NCBI GenBank assembly: GCA_045546695.1 | Contig: JAZQDE010000047.1 | Location: 1-56,737 of the forward strand | Direction: 5' to 3' | Source: SIG424 sp045546695 | GTDB lineage: Bacteria; Bacillota; Clostridia; UBA1212; UBA1255 | DNA length: 56,737 bases | Shown here: piece by piece, positions 1-8,579 of the stretch | Position numbering within the stretch: the stretch's first letter is position 1 | Layout of the letters: each line of letters starts with the position of its first letter | Notes under the pieces: model-generated | The model's database searches: none | The model's input: only the letters and a program-made list of their open reading frames with translations | What the model was told of the DNA's origin: nothing | Position numbers and translations under genes: made by a program

Positions 1-70
1 AAAAACAATGATTTTCACGATTTCCAATGCTAAAAACAACGTTTTTTCTAATATCTGCGCACTGAATTAG

Positions 71-106
71 AAAAACATCAGCCCTGATTATCAAGTGCTG
101 ATGTTT
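71..106 (-). terminator. Rho-independent terminator of the ger operon
   Basis: A 10-bp inverted repeat (AAACATCAGC at 73-82, GCTGATGTTT at 97-106, loop 83-96) lies just beyond the gerB stop. Read on the minus strand it is followed by a run of five T (71-75), the form of an intrinsic terminator. Bases 1-70 hold nothing I recognise. Confidence 0.75.
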
Positions 107-128
107 AAACTTTTTTGGGACATTTTCG

Positions 129-1214
129 CTAATGGTTGACATTTTTCACCCTCCCCACTATATAAATAACCACCGGCACTGCAATCAGCATCACAAACGC
201 CGCGTATCCAAAATAATCCAGCATTATTTCAAGAAGCGCTTCGTTTGAGCCTGCAATCTTCACAGTCAGGACCACCAACAGAGCGCTGACAATATATGGC
301 ACAAAACCGGCGGCGCGTCTTTTTTCACCAACGATGCGAACGCCCAGCCGGCTGATACAATAAATCATAATCGCGACCCGCATAAAAAGTGCAAATAATA
401 TGAACGGGCTGAAAATGCTTTCAACGCGCGAGAGCGACGAGCTGAGATTGATTATGTGCGTAAGCTCGAAGGACGGATACGAAAACGACTTTACGAGGGG
501 GCCGAAGACTGCGATTATACGTATCAGCGACGTGATTATAAACACCGACGCGATGGCAATCCCCTTTATATACGAACCTGCTTTGATTCCGCCTTTGATG
601 CATGGTGAAAACATGAGCAGAAGAAAAATCTCAGAAAATGGTATTGCGAGCATGAAAATAATGGAATCTGTACAAGTAGAAGAATCCTGTACCATCACCG
701 GTAAAAAATGGTCAGGCTCCATATGAGGCAGGACACAAAGCAGCAATACAGCTGACATAAAAAGTAAAACAACACAACCAATTACACCTGTAAATGAAAA
801 AAACTCCGGACCGTTTCCGGCGGCATACAGGCAGACAACAACAAAAATCACAACGATAAGCACCCAGCTGTGCCCGGAGAGCAGATTCGTTGCCACAAAC
901 TGGCCGGTCTGCCGCAGATTGACAGCGCAAAGATACATAAAAAAAACAAAATAAATACAACTGATGATTTTGCCCGGAATTTTCCCAAAAATGGCAGTAA
1001 AAATATCAGCAAGGTCTGCGCCTGGATATATTTTTGTAAAACTGCTGTTGAGTAGCGCTATAAGCAAACTGCCCACTGCTGCCACAGCAAACAAGATGTA
1101 CGTATCCCGCCCGCCTTTTTGCAAGAAATACGTCATGTACAGCAATGTTCCCTGCAAAAAAAGCGCAACGATATATTTAAACTGCTTATTTGATATTTCA
1201 ACATTAGTTTCCAT
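129..1214 (-). CDS. gerAB: GerAB-family spore germination permease
   Basis: Integral membrane B subunit of a GerA-type germinant receptor, expected in the spore inner membrane, where it binds small germinants. The ~361 residues form about ten hydrophobic segments with an APC-superfamily look, the usual family length. An in-frame TTG exists at 1223, but ATG at 1214 (MetGluThrAsnValGlu) fits better, because no good ribosome site serves either and ATG is preferred. The start overlaps the 3' end of the gerC gene by 11 bases, implying translational coupling. It is the last gene of the A-C-B operon and is followed by a terminator. The germinant cannot be predicted from sequence. Confidence 0.9.
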   Translation of the reverse strand: METNVEISNKQFKYIVALFLQGTLLYMTYFLQKGGRDTYILFAVAAVGSLLIALLNSSFTKIYPGADLADIFTAIFGKIPGKIISCIYFVFFMYLCAVNLRQTGQFVATNLLSGHSWVLIVVIFVVVCLYAAGNGPEFFSFTGVIGCVVLLFMSAVLLLCVLPHMEPDHFLPVMVQDSSTCTDSIIFMLAIPFSEIFLLLMFSPCIKGGIKAGSYIKGIAIASVFIITSLIRIIAVFGPLVKSFSYPSFELTHIINLSSSLSRVESIFSPFILFALFMRVAIMIYCISRLGVRIVGEKRRAAGFVPYIVSALLVVLTVKIAGSNEALLEIMLDYFGYAAFVMLIAVPVVIYIVGRVKNVNH

Positions 1215-2382
1215 TGTTTCCAAATATTGGTTCTATCAGCGAACCTGTCCTTATAATATCCACATTTACGTTTATACGCATATCACAACCGGCATACAAA
1301 TTCTGCCAATCTGCCTCGATTTGCTTCCATTTCCTGTAATTATGTCTGTACAGGTCGTCCATGGCGCCGAAAATATCACAATTGTGCTCTTTGCTGGCAC
1401 TGACCGTGCCACAAACCTCATCGATAATCAACTTTTCGCAGGCATTGCTTATTTTTTCAATTTCCTGCGTGTTCTGGGCTAGATTCTGCGACACCTCGGC
1501 AAGGCTCGCCTTTACATTTACATCAAATTCCATAACAAGCCTTCTCTTGCCGGCCTCTTCATCAAAAACAACGTCCGTTTTGAAATCACTTCGGGCGCTC
1601 AATATATCAACACTGATATCATCAAGAATGATTTTCCCATTTTTCACCTTACCTGCACCCCACAAATAGCCGCGCGTGTCACTGTGGTCCATAGTATAGG
1701 TAAGCTTACCTTCCTTAAAGACTCCGCTGCCTGTTACCAGAAACTGGATTTTTTCAGGATTTTCTTCTGCTTCTTCTATTCCTATTATTGGCATAACAGA
1801 TGCCATATTATGGGAATTACGCTCTATAGCAAACTGCAGAATCTGCAATCTGCTGCACTCAGACATTTCCTCCTGATTATCTACAAGAATTGTTATTTCC
1901 TGGGAAGGAATACTGCCAAGATTTGTCGCCCTGTCAAGCAGATTTTCGCTCGTGCCCTCCGTCATAACAAGACCTACGTCATACCTGGCTTCATCGTCCC
2001 GAAAAAAATAATCAAGATATTGCTCGATGCCGTTTTCAGCGGCGCTCCTTCCAATAACTACCACCTGGTTATGAGCTACGTAAAGTACTCTGTCAGACAC
2101 GTTATTGACGTTTCTCACCGCCTGCGAAACATTGTTGCCCCTTTCTGTTATATTGAAAAAACGCTCGCCGCCTTCAAATTCCTCTGTTTTGACGATCTGG
2201 GTAGTAAAAAGCACCTGATTTTTCTCTTCATCATAATCAATGCCGACACCAAGAACAATCGCGAGCGTATCGAATTTACGGATGTCGGCATAAGGAGCAC
2301 ACCCGGAGGCGGTAAAAATTGCCAACCCCAATACAACTACAGACACCAGTGCAATTACTATTTTCTTCCAATCCATTCTCAT
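1204..2382 (-). CDS. gerAC: GerAC-family germination lipoprotein
   Basis: C subunit of a GerA-type receptor, a lipoprotein on the outer face of the spore inner membrane. The N-terminus is a basic start, a hydrophobic stretch and a lipobox ending ThrAlaSerGlyCys at about residue 28. The mature part (~365 residues) begins with the typical AspLysLeu-like element followed by GlyValGlyIleAspTyr. ATG at 2382 overlaps the TGA of gerA (ATGA) and has GGAGG six bases upstream. An in-frame ATG two codons later is less well placed. Length is normal for Ger(x)C proteins. The order gerA-gerC-gerB differs from the A-B-C order of the Bacillus subtilis gerA operon but occurs elsewhere in Firmicutes. Confidence 0.92.
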   Translation of the reverse strand: MRMDWKKIVIALVSVVVLGLAIFTASGCAPYADIRKFDTLAIVLGVGIDYDEEKNQVLFTTQIVKTEEFEGGERFFNITERGNNVSQAVRNVNNVSDRVLYVAHNQVVVIGRSAAENGIEQYLDYFFRDDEARYDVGLVMTEGTSENLLDRATNLGSIPSQEITILVDNQEEMSECSRLQILQFAIERNSHNMASVMPIIGIEEAEENPEKIQFLVTGSGVFKEGKLTYTMDHSDTRGYLWGAGKVKNGKIILDDISVDILSARSDFKTDVVFDEEAGKRRLVMEFDVNVKASLAEVSQNLAQNTQEIEKISNACEKLIIDEVCGTVSASKEHNCDIFGAMDDLYRHNYRKWKQIEADWQNLYAGCDMRINVNVDIIRTGSLIEPIFGNNGN

Positions 2383-3944
2383 TCATTTCCTCCACTGCCA
2401 CCGGGTGGAACAGGCGCATTTACCCTGACTTTATTTTTACCGCTCATATCGGCCGGCCTTTTTGTCATATACCATAGCGGCATACGCAAAAAAGAGTCCT
2501 TGAGGTCGCCTGCTTCAAAGCGCGCATATGGCGACAAATATGGTTTACCAAACGATTTGATTGACACTAAATGGATAAAAATCACAAGCAGTCCCATCAT
2601 CAGGCCAAATCCGCCGAACAAACCGGTTATTACCAGAAGCAGCCATCTTAATATCGTAGCCTGCTGGTGTAGTTGATTCACAACGTATCCGGTCACCGCC
2701 GTAAAAGCCACCACAATAACAATCGGCGCACTGATAAGACCACTTGACACACATGTTTCGCCCATCACAAGCGCCCCCACAATACTGACTGTCTGCCCCA
2801 TCGACTTTGGCATGTGAATGCCGGCCTCCTTCAGAAGCTCAAAAACTGCCAGCAAAATAACCGTTTCATGGAAAGAATTAAACGGTACTCCTGCACCGGC
2901 TTTTGCCATGCTGAACAGAAGCGACGTGGGTATCAGCTCCTGGTGAAAAACGGTAAGTGCCACAAACGCAGCCGGTGTTATAATCGTGGCAAAAAATGCC
3001 AGGTATCTTATTATGCGAACAAAAGTCGCATAAAAGGGTTTGATATAATAATCTTCCGCATTCTGGAAAGATTCCTGGAAGAAAAAGGGAGCACTAAGAG
3101 CAAACGGTGAGCCGTCTACCAGTATCCCTACCCTTCCTTCAAGAAGCTTTGCTGCAAGTACATCAGGTTTTTCTGTATATCCCAGCGTCGCAAATATACT
3201 AAATGGCCTGTCTTCTATATATTGTTCAATATAGCCCGAATCAAGAATGGCATCTACGTCAACCGAACCGAGCCTTTCTCTTACAGTTTTTACCAGCGAA
3301 TCCTCGCAAATACCCTCTATATAAACAATATTTATAATTGTCTTTGTTCTTCTTCCGACTTCTGCCTTTTCAAATGCCAGTTTATGGTCCTTGATATATC
3401 TGCGTATCAGCGTCGTGTTCGTCCTCAAATGCTCTGTAAAGCTGGCATTCGGCCCCCTTGCCACCACCTCGTTCGTAGGCGGCGAGACACTTCTTCTCGG
3501 ATATCCTTTGCTATCTATCACGACAGCCGCACGGACCCCTTGTACAAACAGCACGCAGCTACCTTCGACAATAGCATTTATGCACAGATTCATGTCGCAA
3601 ATAACCTGGGCATTGCATGCCACGAGCGATTTTTCAACAAAATCCTCCATTTTGTCTGTTATTTCCACAGGAGCGCGCATCAGCGGCTCAATAATATCGC
3701 GGTTTACGTATATGCTCGAACACATTCCGTCCACAAACACAGCCAACAGCGGCACGTCCTGACCCTGCGTATTTTTCACATAAAAAGTCCTCACACGCAA
3801 ATCCGAGCTTAGCGCAAGCTGCTTGTGTAAAATATTTTCAATCTCAGCCACGTCCGGGCAAATATCATTTCCTGAATCTGCCACCGGAGGCTTATGATAA
3901 ACAGTTTTTCTATTTTTAAGTATGGTAAAAAGTTTTTTAAGCAA
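2379..3944 (-). CDS. gerAA: GerAA-family spore germination protein
   Basis: A subunit of a GerA-type germinant receptor, with a soluble N-terminal region of roughly 250-300 residues and a C-terminal membrane bundle of several helices (hydrophobic blocks from about residue 300 to 470). The segment ending ValAspGlySerProPheAlaLeu just before the membrane part is a family hallmark. The start is probably the TTG at 3944, because GGGG lies about eight bases upstream and no ATG nearby keeps the conserved N-terminus. First gene of a three-gene operon with overlapping ends. A SigG-like promoter lies at 3983-4013, inside the end of hisH, which fits forespore expression. Confidence 0.92.
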   Translation of the reverse strand: MLKKLFTILKNRKTVYHKPPVADSGNDICPDVAEIENILHKQLALSSDLRVRTFYVKNTQGQDVPLLAVFVDGMCSSIYVNRDIIEPLMRAPVEITDKMEDFVEKSLVACNAQVICDMNLCINAIVEGSCVLFVQGVRAAVVIDSKGYPRRSVSPPTNEVVARGPNASFTEHLRTNTTLIRRYIKDHKLAFEKAEVGRRTKTIINIVYIEGICEDSLVKTVRERLGSVDVDAILDSGYIEQYIEDRPFSIFATLGYTEKPDVLAAKLLEGRVGILVDGSPFALSAPFFFQESFQNAEDYYIKPFYATFVRIIRYLAFFATIITPAAFVALTVFHQELIPTSLLFSMAKAGAGVPFNSFHETVILLAVFELLKEAGIHMPKSMGQTVSIVGALVMGETCVSSGLISAPIVIVVAFTAVTGYVVNQLHQQATILRWLLLVITGLFGGFGLMMGLLVIFIHLVSIKSFGKPYLSPYARFEAGDLKDSFLRMPLWYMTKRPADMSGKNKVRVNAPVPPGGSGGNE

Positions 3945-3982
3945 AACCTTATCCCCTTTGCGGTTAATAAACGTTTTGCTTA

Positions 3983-4013
3983 TATTATGCCTTAGTTAAG
4001 CTTTAAAAATTCA
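3983..4013 (-). promoter_or_regulatory. Candidate SigG promoter for the ger operon
   Basis: Read on the minus strand: TGAATT (4008-4013), an 18-base spacer, then CATAATA (3983-3989). The forespore sigma factor SigG consensus known from Bacillus is close to TGAATA, 17-18 bases, CATACTA, so one mismatch occurs in each element. The start site would fall near 3976, about 30 bases before the gerA start codon. The -35 lies inside the last codons of hisH. Confidence 0.6.
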
Positions 4014-4618
4014 CTTAAAATCTTAAGACCGGTGTCGCCGCTCTTTTCCGGATGAAACTGGCAAGCCATAATATTTCCCTTCTGTACTGCAGAGTGGAAT
4101 CTGATGCCATATTCTGTCTGCGCACTGACAATACTCAGATCAGGGCAATCAAGATAAAATGAATGAACAAAGTAAACGTATGGATTTGTGCCCGGCAGAC
4201 TGAGGGCCGAGCCGATAATAGAATCCTGCCTGCAATCGACAAGACTGTTCCAGCCAACGTGCGGAACCTTGAGGTCTCCTATAGGAGCTGTGCGAAAAGA
4301 TCTTATCTGACCTTTGAAAATACCAAGTCCGGGAACGCCCGGTGACTCGTCGCTACCTTCAAAAAGCAGCTGAAGTCCCAGACAAATTCCCAAAAAAGGC
4401 ACTTTACTGTCTGCAATGTCATAAATAACATTGTGTAATTTGTTTTTCTTTATATTATCGATTGCATCGCCAAAAGAGCCAACGCCCGGTAAAATAACAC
4501 GGTCTGCGCCTTTAATCTCGTCGCAGCTTGAAGTGATATAATACTTTTCACCGAGAAACTTAAGAGCGTTTGCCACACTGCTGATATTTCCGGCACTGTA
4601 ATCTATAATACAAGTCAT
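3992..4618 (-). CDS. hisH: Imidazole glycerol phosphate synthase, glutaminase subunit HisH
   Basis: Class I glutamine amidotransferase that supplies ammonia to HisF, which turns PRFAR into imidazole glycerol phosphate and AICAR in histidine synthesis. The 208-residue protein has the N-terminal IleIleAspTyrSerAlaGlyAsn motif, the nucleophile elbow GlyIleCysLeuGlyLeuGln (Cys near residue 80) and the His-Pro-Glu of the triad near the C-terminus (PheHisProGluLysSer). It is full length. No other his gene is in the window. It lies 19 bases after purF, so it is probably cotranscribed with purF. AICAR links the two pathways, which may explain the pairing. Confidence 0.93.
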   Translation of the reverse strand: MTCIIDYSAGNISSVANALKFLGEKYYITSSCDEIKGADRVILPGVGSFGDAIDNIKKNKLHNVIYDIADSKVPFLGICLGLQLLFEGSDESPGVPGLGIFKGQIRSFRTAPIGDLKVPHVGWNSLVDCRQDSIIGSALSLPGTNPYVYFVHSFYLDCPDLSIVSAQTEYGIRFHSAVQKGNIMACQFHPEKSGDTGLKILSEFLKLN

Positions 4619-4637
4619 TTTGTTACTTCCTTAAAAA

Positions 4638-6032
4638 TTATTCGTGAAAATACGGATAAACGCCTGTGAAACATCCGTCACAGAAGCCGCATTTTATATC
4701 AGGCACGATCTCTGCAAGTCTTTCTACAGGGAAATATACCAAAGAGTCTGCGCCGATCATATTGCGGATCTCATCAACCGTATATCTGCAAGCCAGGAGA
4801 TTTTCTTTCTCCGGTACGTCTGTGCCAAAATAGCATGGCCACGTAAACGGAGGTGATGAGATTCTCATATGAACTTCCTTTGCCCCTGCTTCTTTGAGCA
4901 TGTCAACAAGCTTTGCACAAGTAGTACCACGGACAATTGAGTCGTCTACCATGACGATGCGCTTACCTTTGACAGTGTCTTTAAGAACGTTTATTTTAAG
5001 ACGAACTGCCGTCAGACGCTCTTCCTGTGTCGGCTGAATAAACGTTCTGCCCACGTAGCGGTTGATTACAAGACCTTTGCCGTATGGAATTCCGGATTCT
5101 TCTGCATATCCGATAGCGGCATCAATGCCTGAATCCGGCACGCCGATAACGAGATCAGCATCTACAGGATTTGTCTGGGCAAGAATCTTACCTGTAAGCT
5201 TCCTTGCTTCATGAACGCTCATGCCTTCAATAACAGAATCGCTGCGAGCAAAATATATATATTCAAAAATACACATTTTGCATTTTTTTCTGTCGATGCA
5301 GTTGTCTGTAATCGTGCGAACACCGTTTTTCTTGTCGAAAATAACAATCTCGCCGGGAGCAACATCTCTTACGAATTCAGCACGTACTGTATCAAAAGCA
5401 CATGTCTCAGATGCCACAACGTAAGAATTTTCAATCTTGCCGATTGAAAGCGGTCTCATTCCCATGATATCACGGCATGCGATGAGCTTCTTCGGGCTCA
5501 TTATTACGATTGAATAGGAGCCGCGCAGCATTCTCATAACGTTTGCAAGAGCAGTCTCCGTCCTGCCCGTCTTTAATCTTTCGCGGGCAAGAAGGTGCAT
5601 AACAATCTCTGCATCTGTCGTCGTCTGGAACACAGCGCCTGCAAGCTCCAGCTCGTGCTTGAGTTCAAGGTAATTAGACAGACAGCCATTCATAGCAAAA
5701 GCCATCTGTCCTTTGATATATCTGCTCACCAGGGGCTGGGCGTTAGGTGCGCCCGTCTCGCCCTTTGGTGAATATTTTACGTGTCCGATCGCCATACGAC
5801 CTTTGAGCTGACTGAGTACCTGGTTGTTGAAAACTTCATTAACCAGACCCTGGTTCTTGTAAAGATCAATATGCGTATCCTGATTTACAGCAATACCGCA
5901 ACTTTCCTGACCTCTGTGCTGCATAGCAAAGAGACCGGCATAAGTTACTCTTGCACAGTCGAATCCGTCGTTGTCGAAAATACCGAAAACGCCACATTCT
6001 TCTTGTAATTTATTTTCGTTTTCTATAAACAT
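4638..6032 (-). CDS. purF: Amidophosphoribosyltransferase PurF
   Basis: First committed enzyme of purine synthesis: PRPP plus glutamine give phosphoribosylamine. The N-terminal Ntn glutaminase domain begins after a short propeptide (GluGluCysGlyValPheGly, where Cys becomes the N-terminal nucleophile). The C-terminal PRTase domain carries the PRPP loop IleValMetValAspAspSerIleValArgGlyThrThr. Cysteines in LysLysCysLysMetCys, AlaCysArgTyr and LysCysGlyPheCysAspGlyCys match the Fe-S cluster type of PurF. 464 residues, normal length. It is separated from purEMHD by about 26 kb and sits 22 bases after gdhA, so it may share the gdhA promoter. Confidence 0.95.
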   Translation of the reverse strand: MFIENENKLQEECGVFGIFDNDGFDCARVTYAGLFAMQHRGQESCGIAVNQDTHIDLYKNQGLVNEVFNNQVLSQLKGRMAIGHVKYSPKGETGAPNAQPLVSRYIKGQMAFAMNGCLSNYLELKHELELAGAVFQTTTDAEIVMHLLARERLKTGRTETALANVMRMLRGSYSIVIMSPKKLIACRDIMGMRPLSIGKIENSYVVASETCAFDTVRAEFVRDVAPGEIVIFDKKNGVRTITDNCIDRKKCKMCIFEYIYFARSDSVIEGMSVHEARKLTGKILAQTNPVDADLVIGVPDSGIDAAIGYAEESGIPYGKGLVINRYVGRTFIQPTQEERLTAVRLKINVLKDTVKGKRIVMVDDSIVRGTTCAKLVDMLKEAGAKEVHMRISSPPFTWPCYFGTDVPEKENLLACRYTVDEIRNMIGADSLVYFPVERLAEIVPDIKCGFCDGCFTGVYPYFHE

Positions 6033-6054
6033 CTATAAAGCCTTCTTTAAGCAA

Positions 6055-7401
6055 TCAATATGCAACGCCCTGAGCATACATACTCTGAGCAACTTTTTCG
6101 AAACCTGCAATGTTTGCACCGGCAACGAGGTTACCTTCCATGCCGTAAGCTTTAGCTGCAGCACTTGCATTCTTGTAGATATTTTCCATGATATTCTTGA
6201 GCTTTGCGTCAACTTCTTCGAATGTCCATGAATATCTCATGCTGTTTTGTGACATTTCGAGAGCTGATGTAGCAACGCCACCTGCGTTTGCAGCTTTAGC
6301 AGGAGCAAAGAGGATACCGCTCTGCTGGAAGTATGCAACTGCATCTGCTGTAGAAGGCATGTTTGCACCTTCACCAACTGCTTTACAGCCGTTTGCGATA
6401 AGAGTCTTTGCTGATTCGAGGTCAATCTCATTCTGTGTAGCGCAAGGAAGTGCGATATCACAAGGAATTGTCCAGATGTTCTTGCAGCCTTCTGTGTAAG
6501 TAGCATTTGGTCTGTATGTGATATATTCTTTGATTCTCTTTCTCTCAACTTCTTTAATCTGCTTAACTACTTCAATGTCGATGCCTTCAGGATCGTAAAT
6601 GTAACCATTGGAGTCACTCATAGCAACAACTTTGCCGCCGAGAACTGTAGCCTTTGTAGCTGCATAAGTAGCAACGTTACCTGAACCTGATACCAAAACA
6701 GTCTTGCCTTCGAATGAATCACCCTTGTCAGCTAATGCTGCGTTCATAAAGTAGCAAAGACCAAAGCCTGTAGCTTCTTTACGTGCAAGGCTGCCGCCCC
6801 ACGGAATACCCTTACCTGTGAGTACGCCTGTGAAGTCATTTCTGATTCTCTTGTACTGTCCGTACATATAACCGATCTCACGTGCGCCAACACCGATGTC
6901 ACCTGCGGGAACGTCAGTATTTTCACCGATATGTCTGTAAAGTTCTGTCATAAAGCTCTGGCAGAAACGCATAATCTCGCCGTCTGACTTGCCTTTAGGA
7001 TCGAAGTCACTACCGCCCTTGCCGCCGCCGATTGGAAGACCTGTAAGAGAGTTTTTGAAAATCTGCTCAAAACCTAAGAATTTAATGATGCTGAGGTTTA
7101 CTGAAGGATGCAGACGGATACCGCCCTTGTAAGGACCGATAGCGCTGTTGTACTGAACTCTGAAGCCTCTGTTTACTCTTACAACGTTGTTGTCGTCAAC
7201 CCATGATACTCTGAAAATAATCTGTCTTTCCGGCTCAACGATTCTGTCAAAAATGCCTGCTGCAACCCACTCAGGATGCTTTTCTGCTACAGGTTCAAGT
7301 GATTCTAATACTTCTGTAAGTGCCTGGTGAAATTCAGGCTCTCCGGGATTTCTCTTAATACAATCATCTAATACTTTTTGTAAAATTTTCATTCTATACA
7401 C
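6055..7401 (-). CDS. gdhA: NADP-type glutamate dehydrogenase
   Basis: Cytosolic enzyme interconverting 2-oxoglutarate plus ammonium and glutamate, probably assimilatory (NADPH) by its similarity to hexameric bacterial GdhA. 448 residues, the family length. Visible landmarks are TyrLysGlyGlyIleArgLeuHisPro, the catalytic-lysine segment GlyGlyGlyLysGlyGlySerAsp and the Rossmann motif SerGlySerGlyAsnValAlaThr. ATG at 7401 has GAGAGG upstream and a good SigA promoter at 7463-7491. Its 3' neighbour purF follows after 22 bases; glutamate supply and glutamine-dependent amination would be linked if they share a message. Confidence 0.95.
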   Translation of the reverse strand: MYRMKILQKVLDDCIKRNPGEPEFHQALTEVLESLEPVAEKHPEWVAAGIFDRIVEPERQIIFRVSWVDDNNVVRVNRGFRVQYNSAIGPYKGGIRLHPSVNLSIIKFLGFEQIFKNSLTGLPIGGGKGGSDFDPKGKSDGEIMRFCQSFMTELYRHIGENTDVPAGDIGVGAREIGYMYGQYKRIRNDFTGVLTGKGIPWGGSLARKEATGFGLCYFMNAALADKGDSFEGKTVLVSGSGNVATYAATKATVLGGKVVAMSDSNGYIYDPEGIDIEVVKQIKEVERKRIKEYITYRPNATYTEGCKNIWTIPCDIALPCATQNEIDLESAKTLIANGCKAVGEGANMPSTADAVAYFQQSGILFAPAKAANAGGVATSALEMSQNSMRYSWTFEEVDAKLKNIMENIYKNASAAAKAYGMEGNLVAGANIAGFEKVAQSMYAQGVAY

Positions 7402-7462
7402 CTCTCCAAAAGAATATACGACATTGGCTTATGTTCTTCCGCACGTTTGCCAATAGGTTTGT

Positions 7463-7491
7463 AGTATATCATACGAAAAAAACCATGGCAA
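7463..7491 (-). promoter_or_regulatory. SigA promoter of gdhA
   Basis: Minus-strand TTGCCA (7486-7491), 17-base spacer, TATACT (7463-7468), with the expected start about 55 bases before the gdhA ATG. It faces away from the promoter of the metallophosphoesterase gene. Confidence 0.7.
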
Positions 7492-7502
7492 TTTTTTTTT
7501 GC

Positions 7503-7530
7503 TTGTAACTTAAACGAATCTGTATATAAT
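7503..7530 (+). promoter_or_regulatory. SigA promoter of the metallophosphoesterase gene
   Basis: TTGTAA (7503-7508), 16-base spacer, TATAAT (7525-7530), about 30 bases before the ATG at 7566. Confidence 0.65.
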
Positions 7531-7565
7531 ATTATTTATCTTACTTTACTGAAAGAGTCAGTTCG

Positions 7566-8579
7566 ATGTTTGAAACAAAAAAAACCAAAAAAAAGAGATC
7601 TGAAATAAAAAGAGAGAAACAGGAAATCAAGCTCCGCGAGCTTAATAAATTCCGTTTTGTACCGCTGAAAAAAAAGTCGTATAAATGGTTGATTTTCCCT
7701 GCTGTTTTTCTTGTTCTTATCGTTCTTGTCGTTTTGATGGTCGGCGTAAGCAATGCAAAAATCGACGTGGACAAGGTCAGTATTTCACACAAACAGCTCC
7801 CTGCCTCTTTTGACGGGTACACTATTCTCCAGATCAGCGACATTCACGGCCATACGTTCGGCGAATCCAACTCAAAGCTGATTAACACGATAAACGAACT
7901 TGATTTTGATATGATTCTTTTCACCGGTGATATGCTGAGCCAACCCGATGACGAAGACGATATCTGGAAAACGGTCGACCTCATCGAGGCCATTTCGCGT
8001 GAAAATGTGCCAATTTATTATGTGCTCGGCGAGTCCGACTATGAACCTGATGACAAGGAAAATCTTGAAGATGACTGGAATATGTGTATCGAACCGAAGG
8101 AAAAGACACCTTTCATGGTTGCTATTGAAGAGGTCGGAGCCCAGCCTGTTTACCCTATTCAGGAAATCAGGCGTGGGAATGACGTTATTTTCCTTACAGG
8201 CGTGAAATATTACGAAGATCTGTTTGATGAGTACGAATTTGACACCGACATGCATTTTACAATTTGTGTTACTCACAAACCAATTACTTACAATGTAAAC
8301 AGACGACTTGAGACTATCAATAAAAACTCATATAACGAAGTTGATTACGACCTGTCAATATCGGGTCACACGCACGGCGGCACTGTCCGTCTGCCGATTC
8401 TCGGAGCCCTTTACGTAGAGGGTCATGGCGTTCTACCGTCAGAAAAATACGCCCAGGGGCTTCATTATACCCAAGGGCGTTATAATTACATTTCACAGGG
8501 ACTCGGTACCGGAGACGGCTTCCCTGTCAGAGTGTGCTGCACTCCTACAGTCTCATTGCTCACCTTGAATTGTCCATAA
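7566..8579 (+). CDS. Membrane-anchored metallophosphoesterase, atypical
   Basis: 337-residue calcineurin-like phosphoesterase. A basic N-terminus (residues 1-40, about half Lys/Arg) precedes one membrane helix (about 41-62), so the catalytic domain should lie outside the membrane. Metal-site motifs: SerAspIleHis at 91-94, ThrGlyAspMet at 120-123, CysValThrHisLys around 234-238, and GlyHisThrHisGly at 267-271. The usual GlyAsnHisAsp motif is replaced by GlyGluSerAsp (155-158), removing the metal-ligand Asn and the catalytic His, so activity may differ from relatives such as YkuE/YaeI. The start has GAGTCAG rather than a strong ribosome site. The 3' end overlaps the convergent rnj gene by 27 bases. 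Confidence 0.85.
   Translation: MFETKKTKKKRSEIKREKQEIKLRELNKFRFVPLKKKSYKWLIFPAVFLVLIVLVVLMVGVSNAKIDVDKVSISHKQLPASFDGYTILQISDIHGHTFGESNSKLINTINELDFDMILFTGDMLSQPDDEDDIWKTVDLIEAISRENVPIYYVLGESDYEPDDKENLEDDWNMCIEPKEKTPFMVAIEEVGAQPVYPIQEIRRGNDVIFLTGVKYYEDLFDEYEFDTDMHFTICVTHKPITYNVNRRLETINKNSYNEVDYDLSISGHTHGGTVRLPILGALYVEGHGVLPSEKYAQGLHYTQGRYNYISQGLGTGDGFPVRVCCTPTVSLLTLNCP

Noticed and set aside
1684..2676. 330-codon plus-strand frame opposite gerC/gerA
   Set aside because: Antisense shadow; Cys/Tyr-rich with no domain, and the minus-strand genes are certain.
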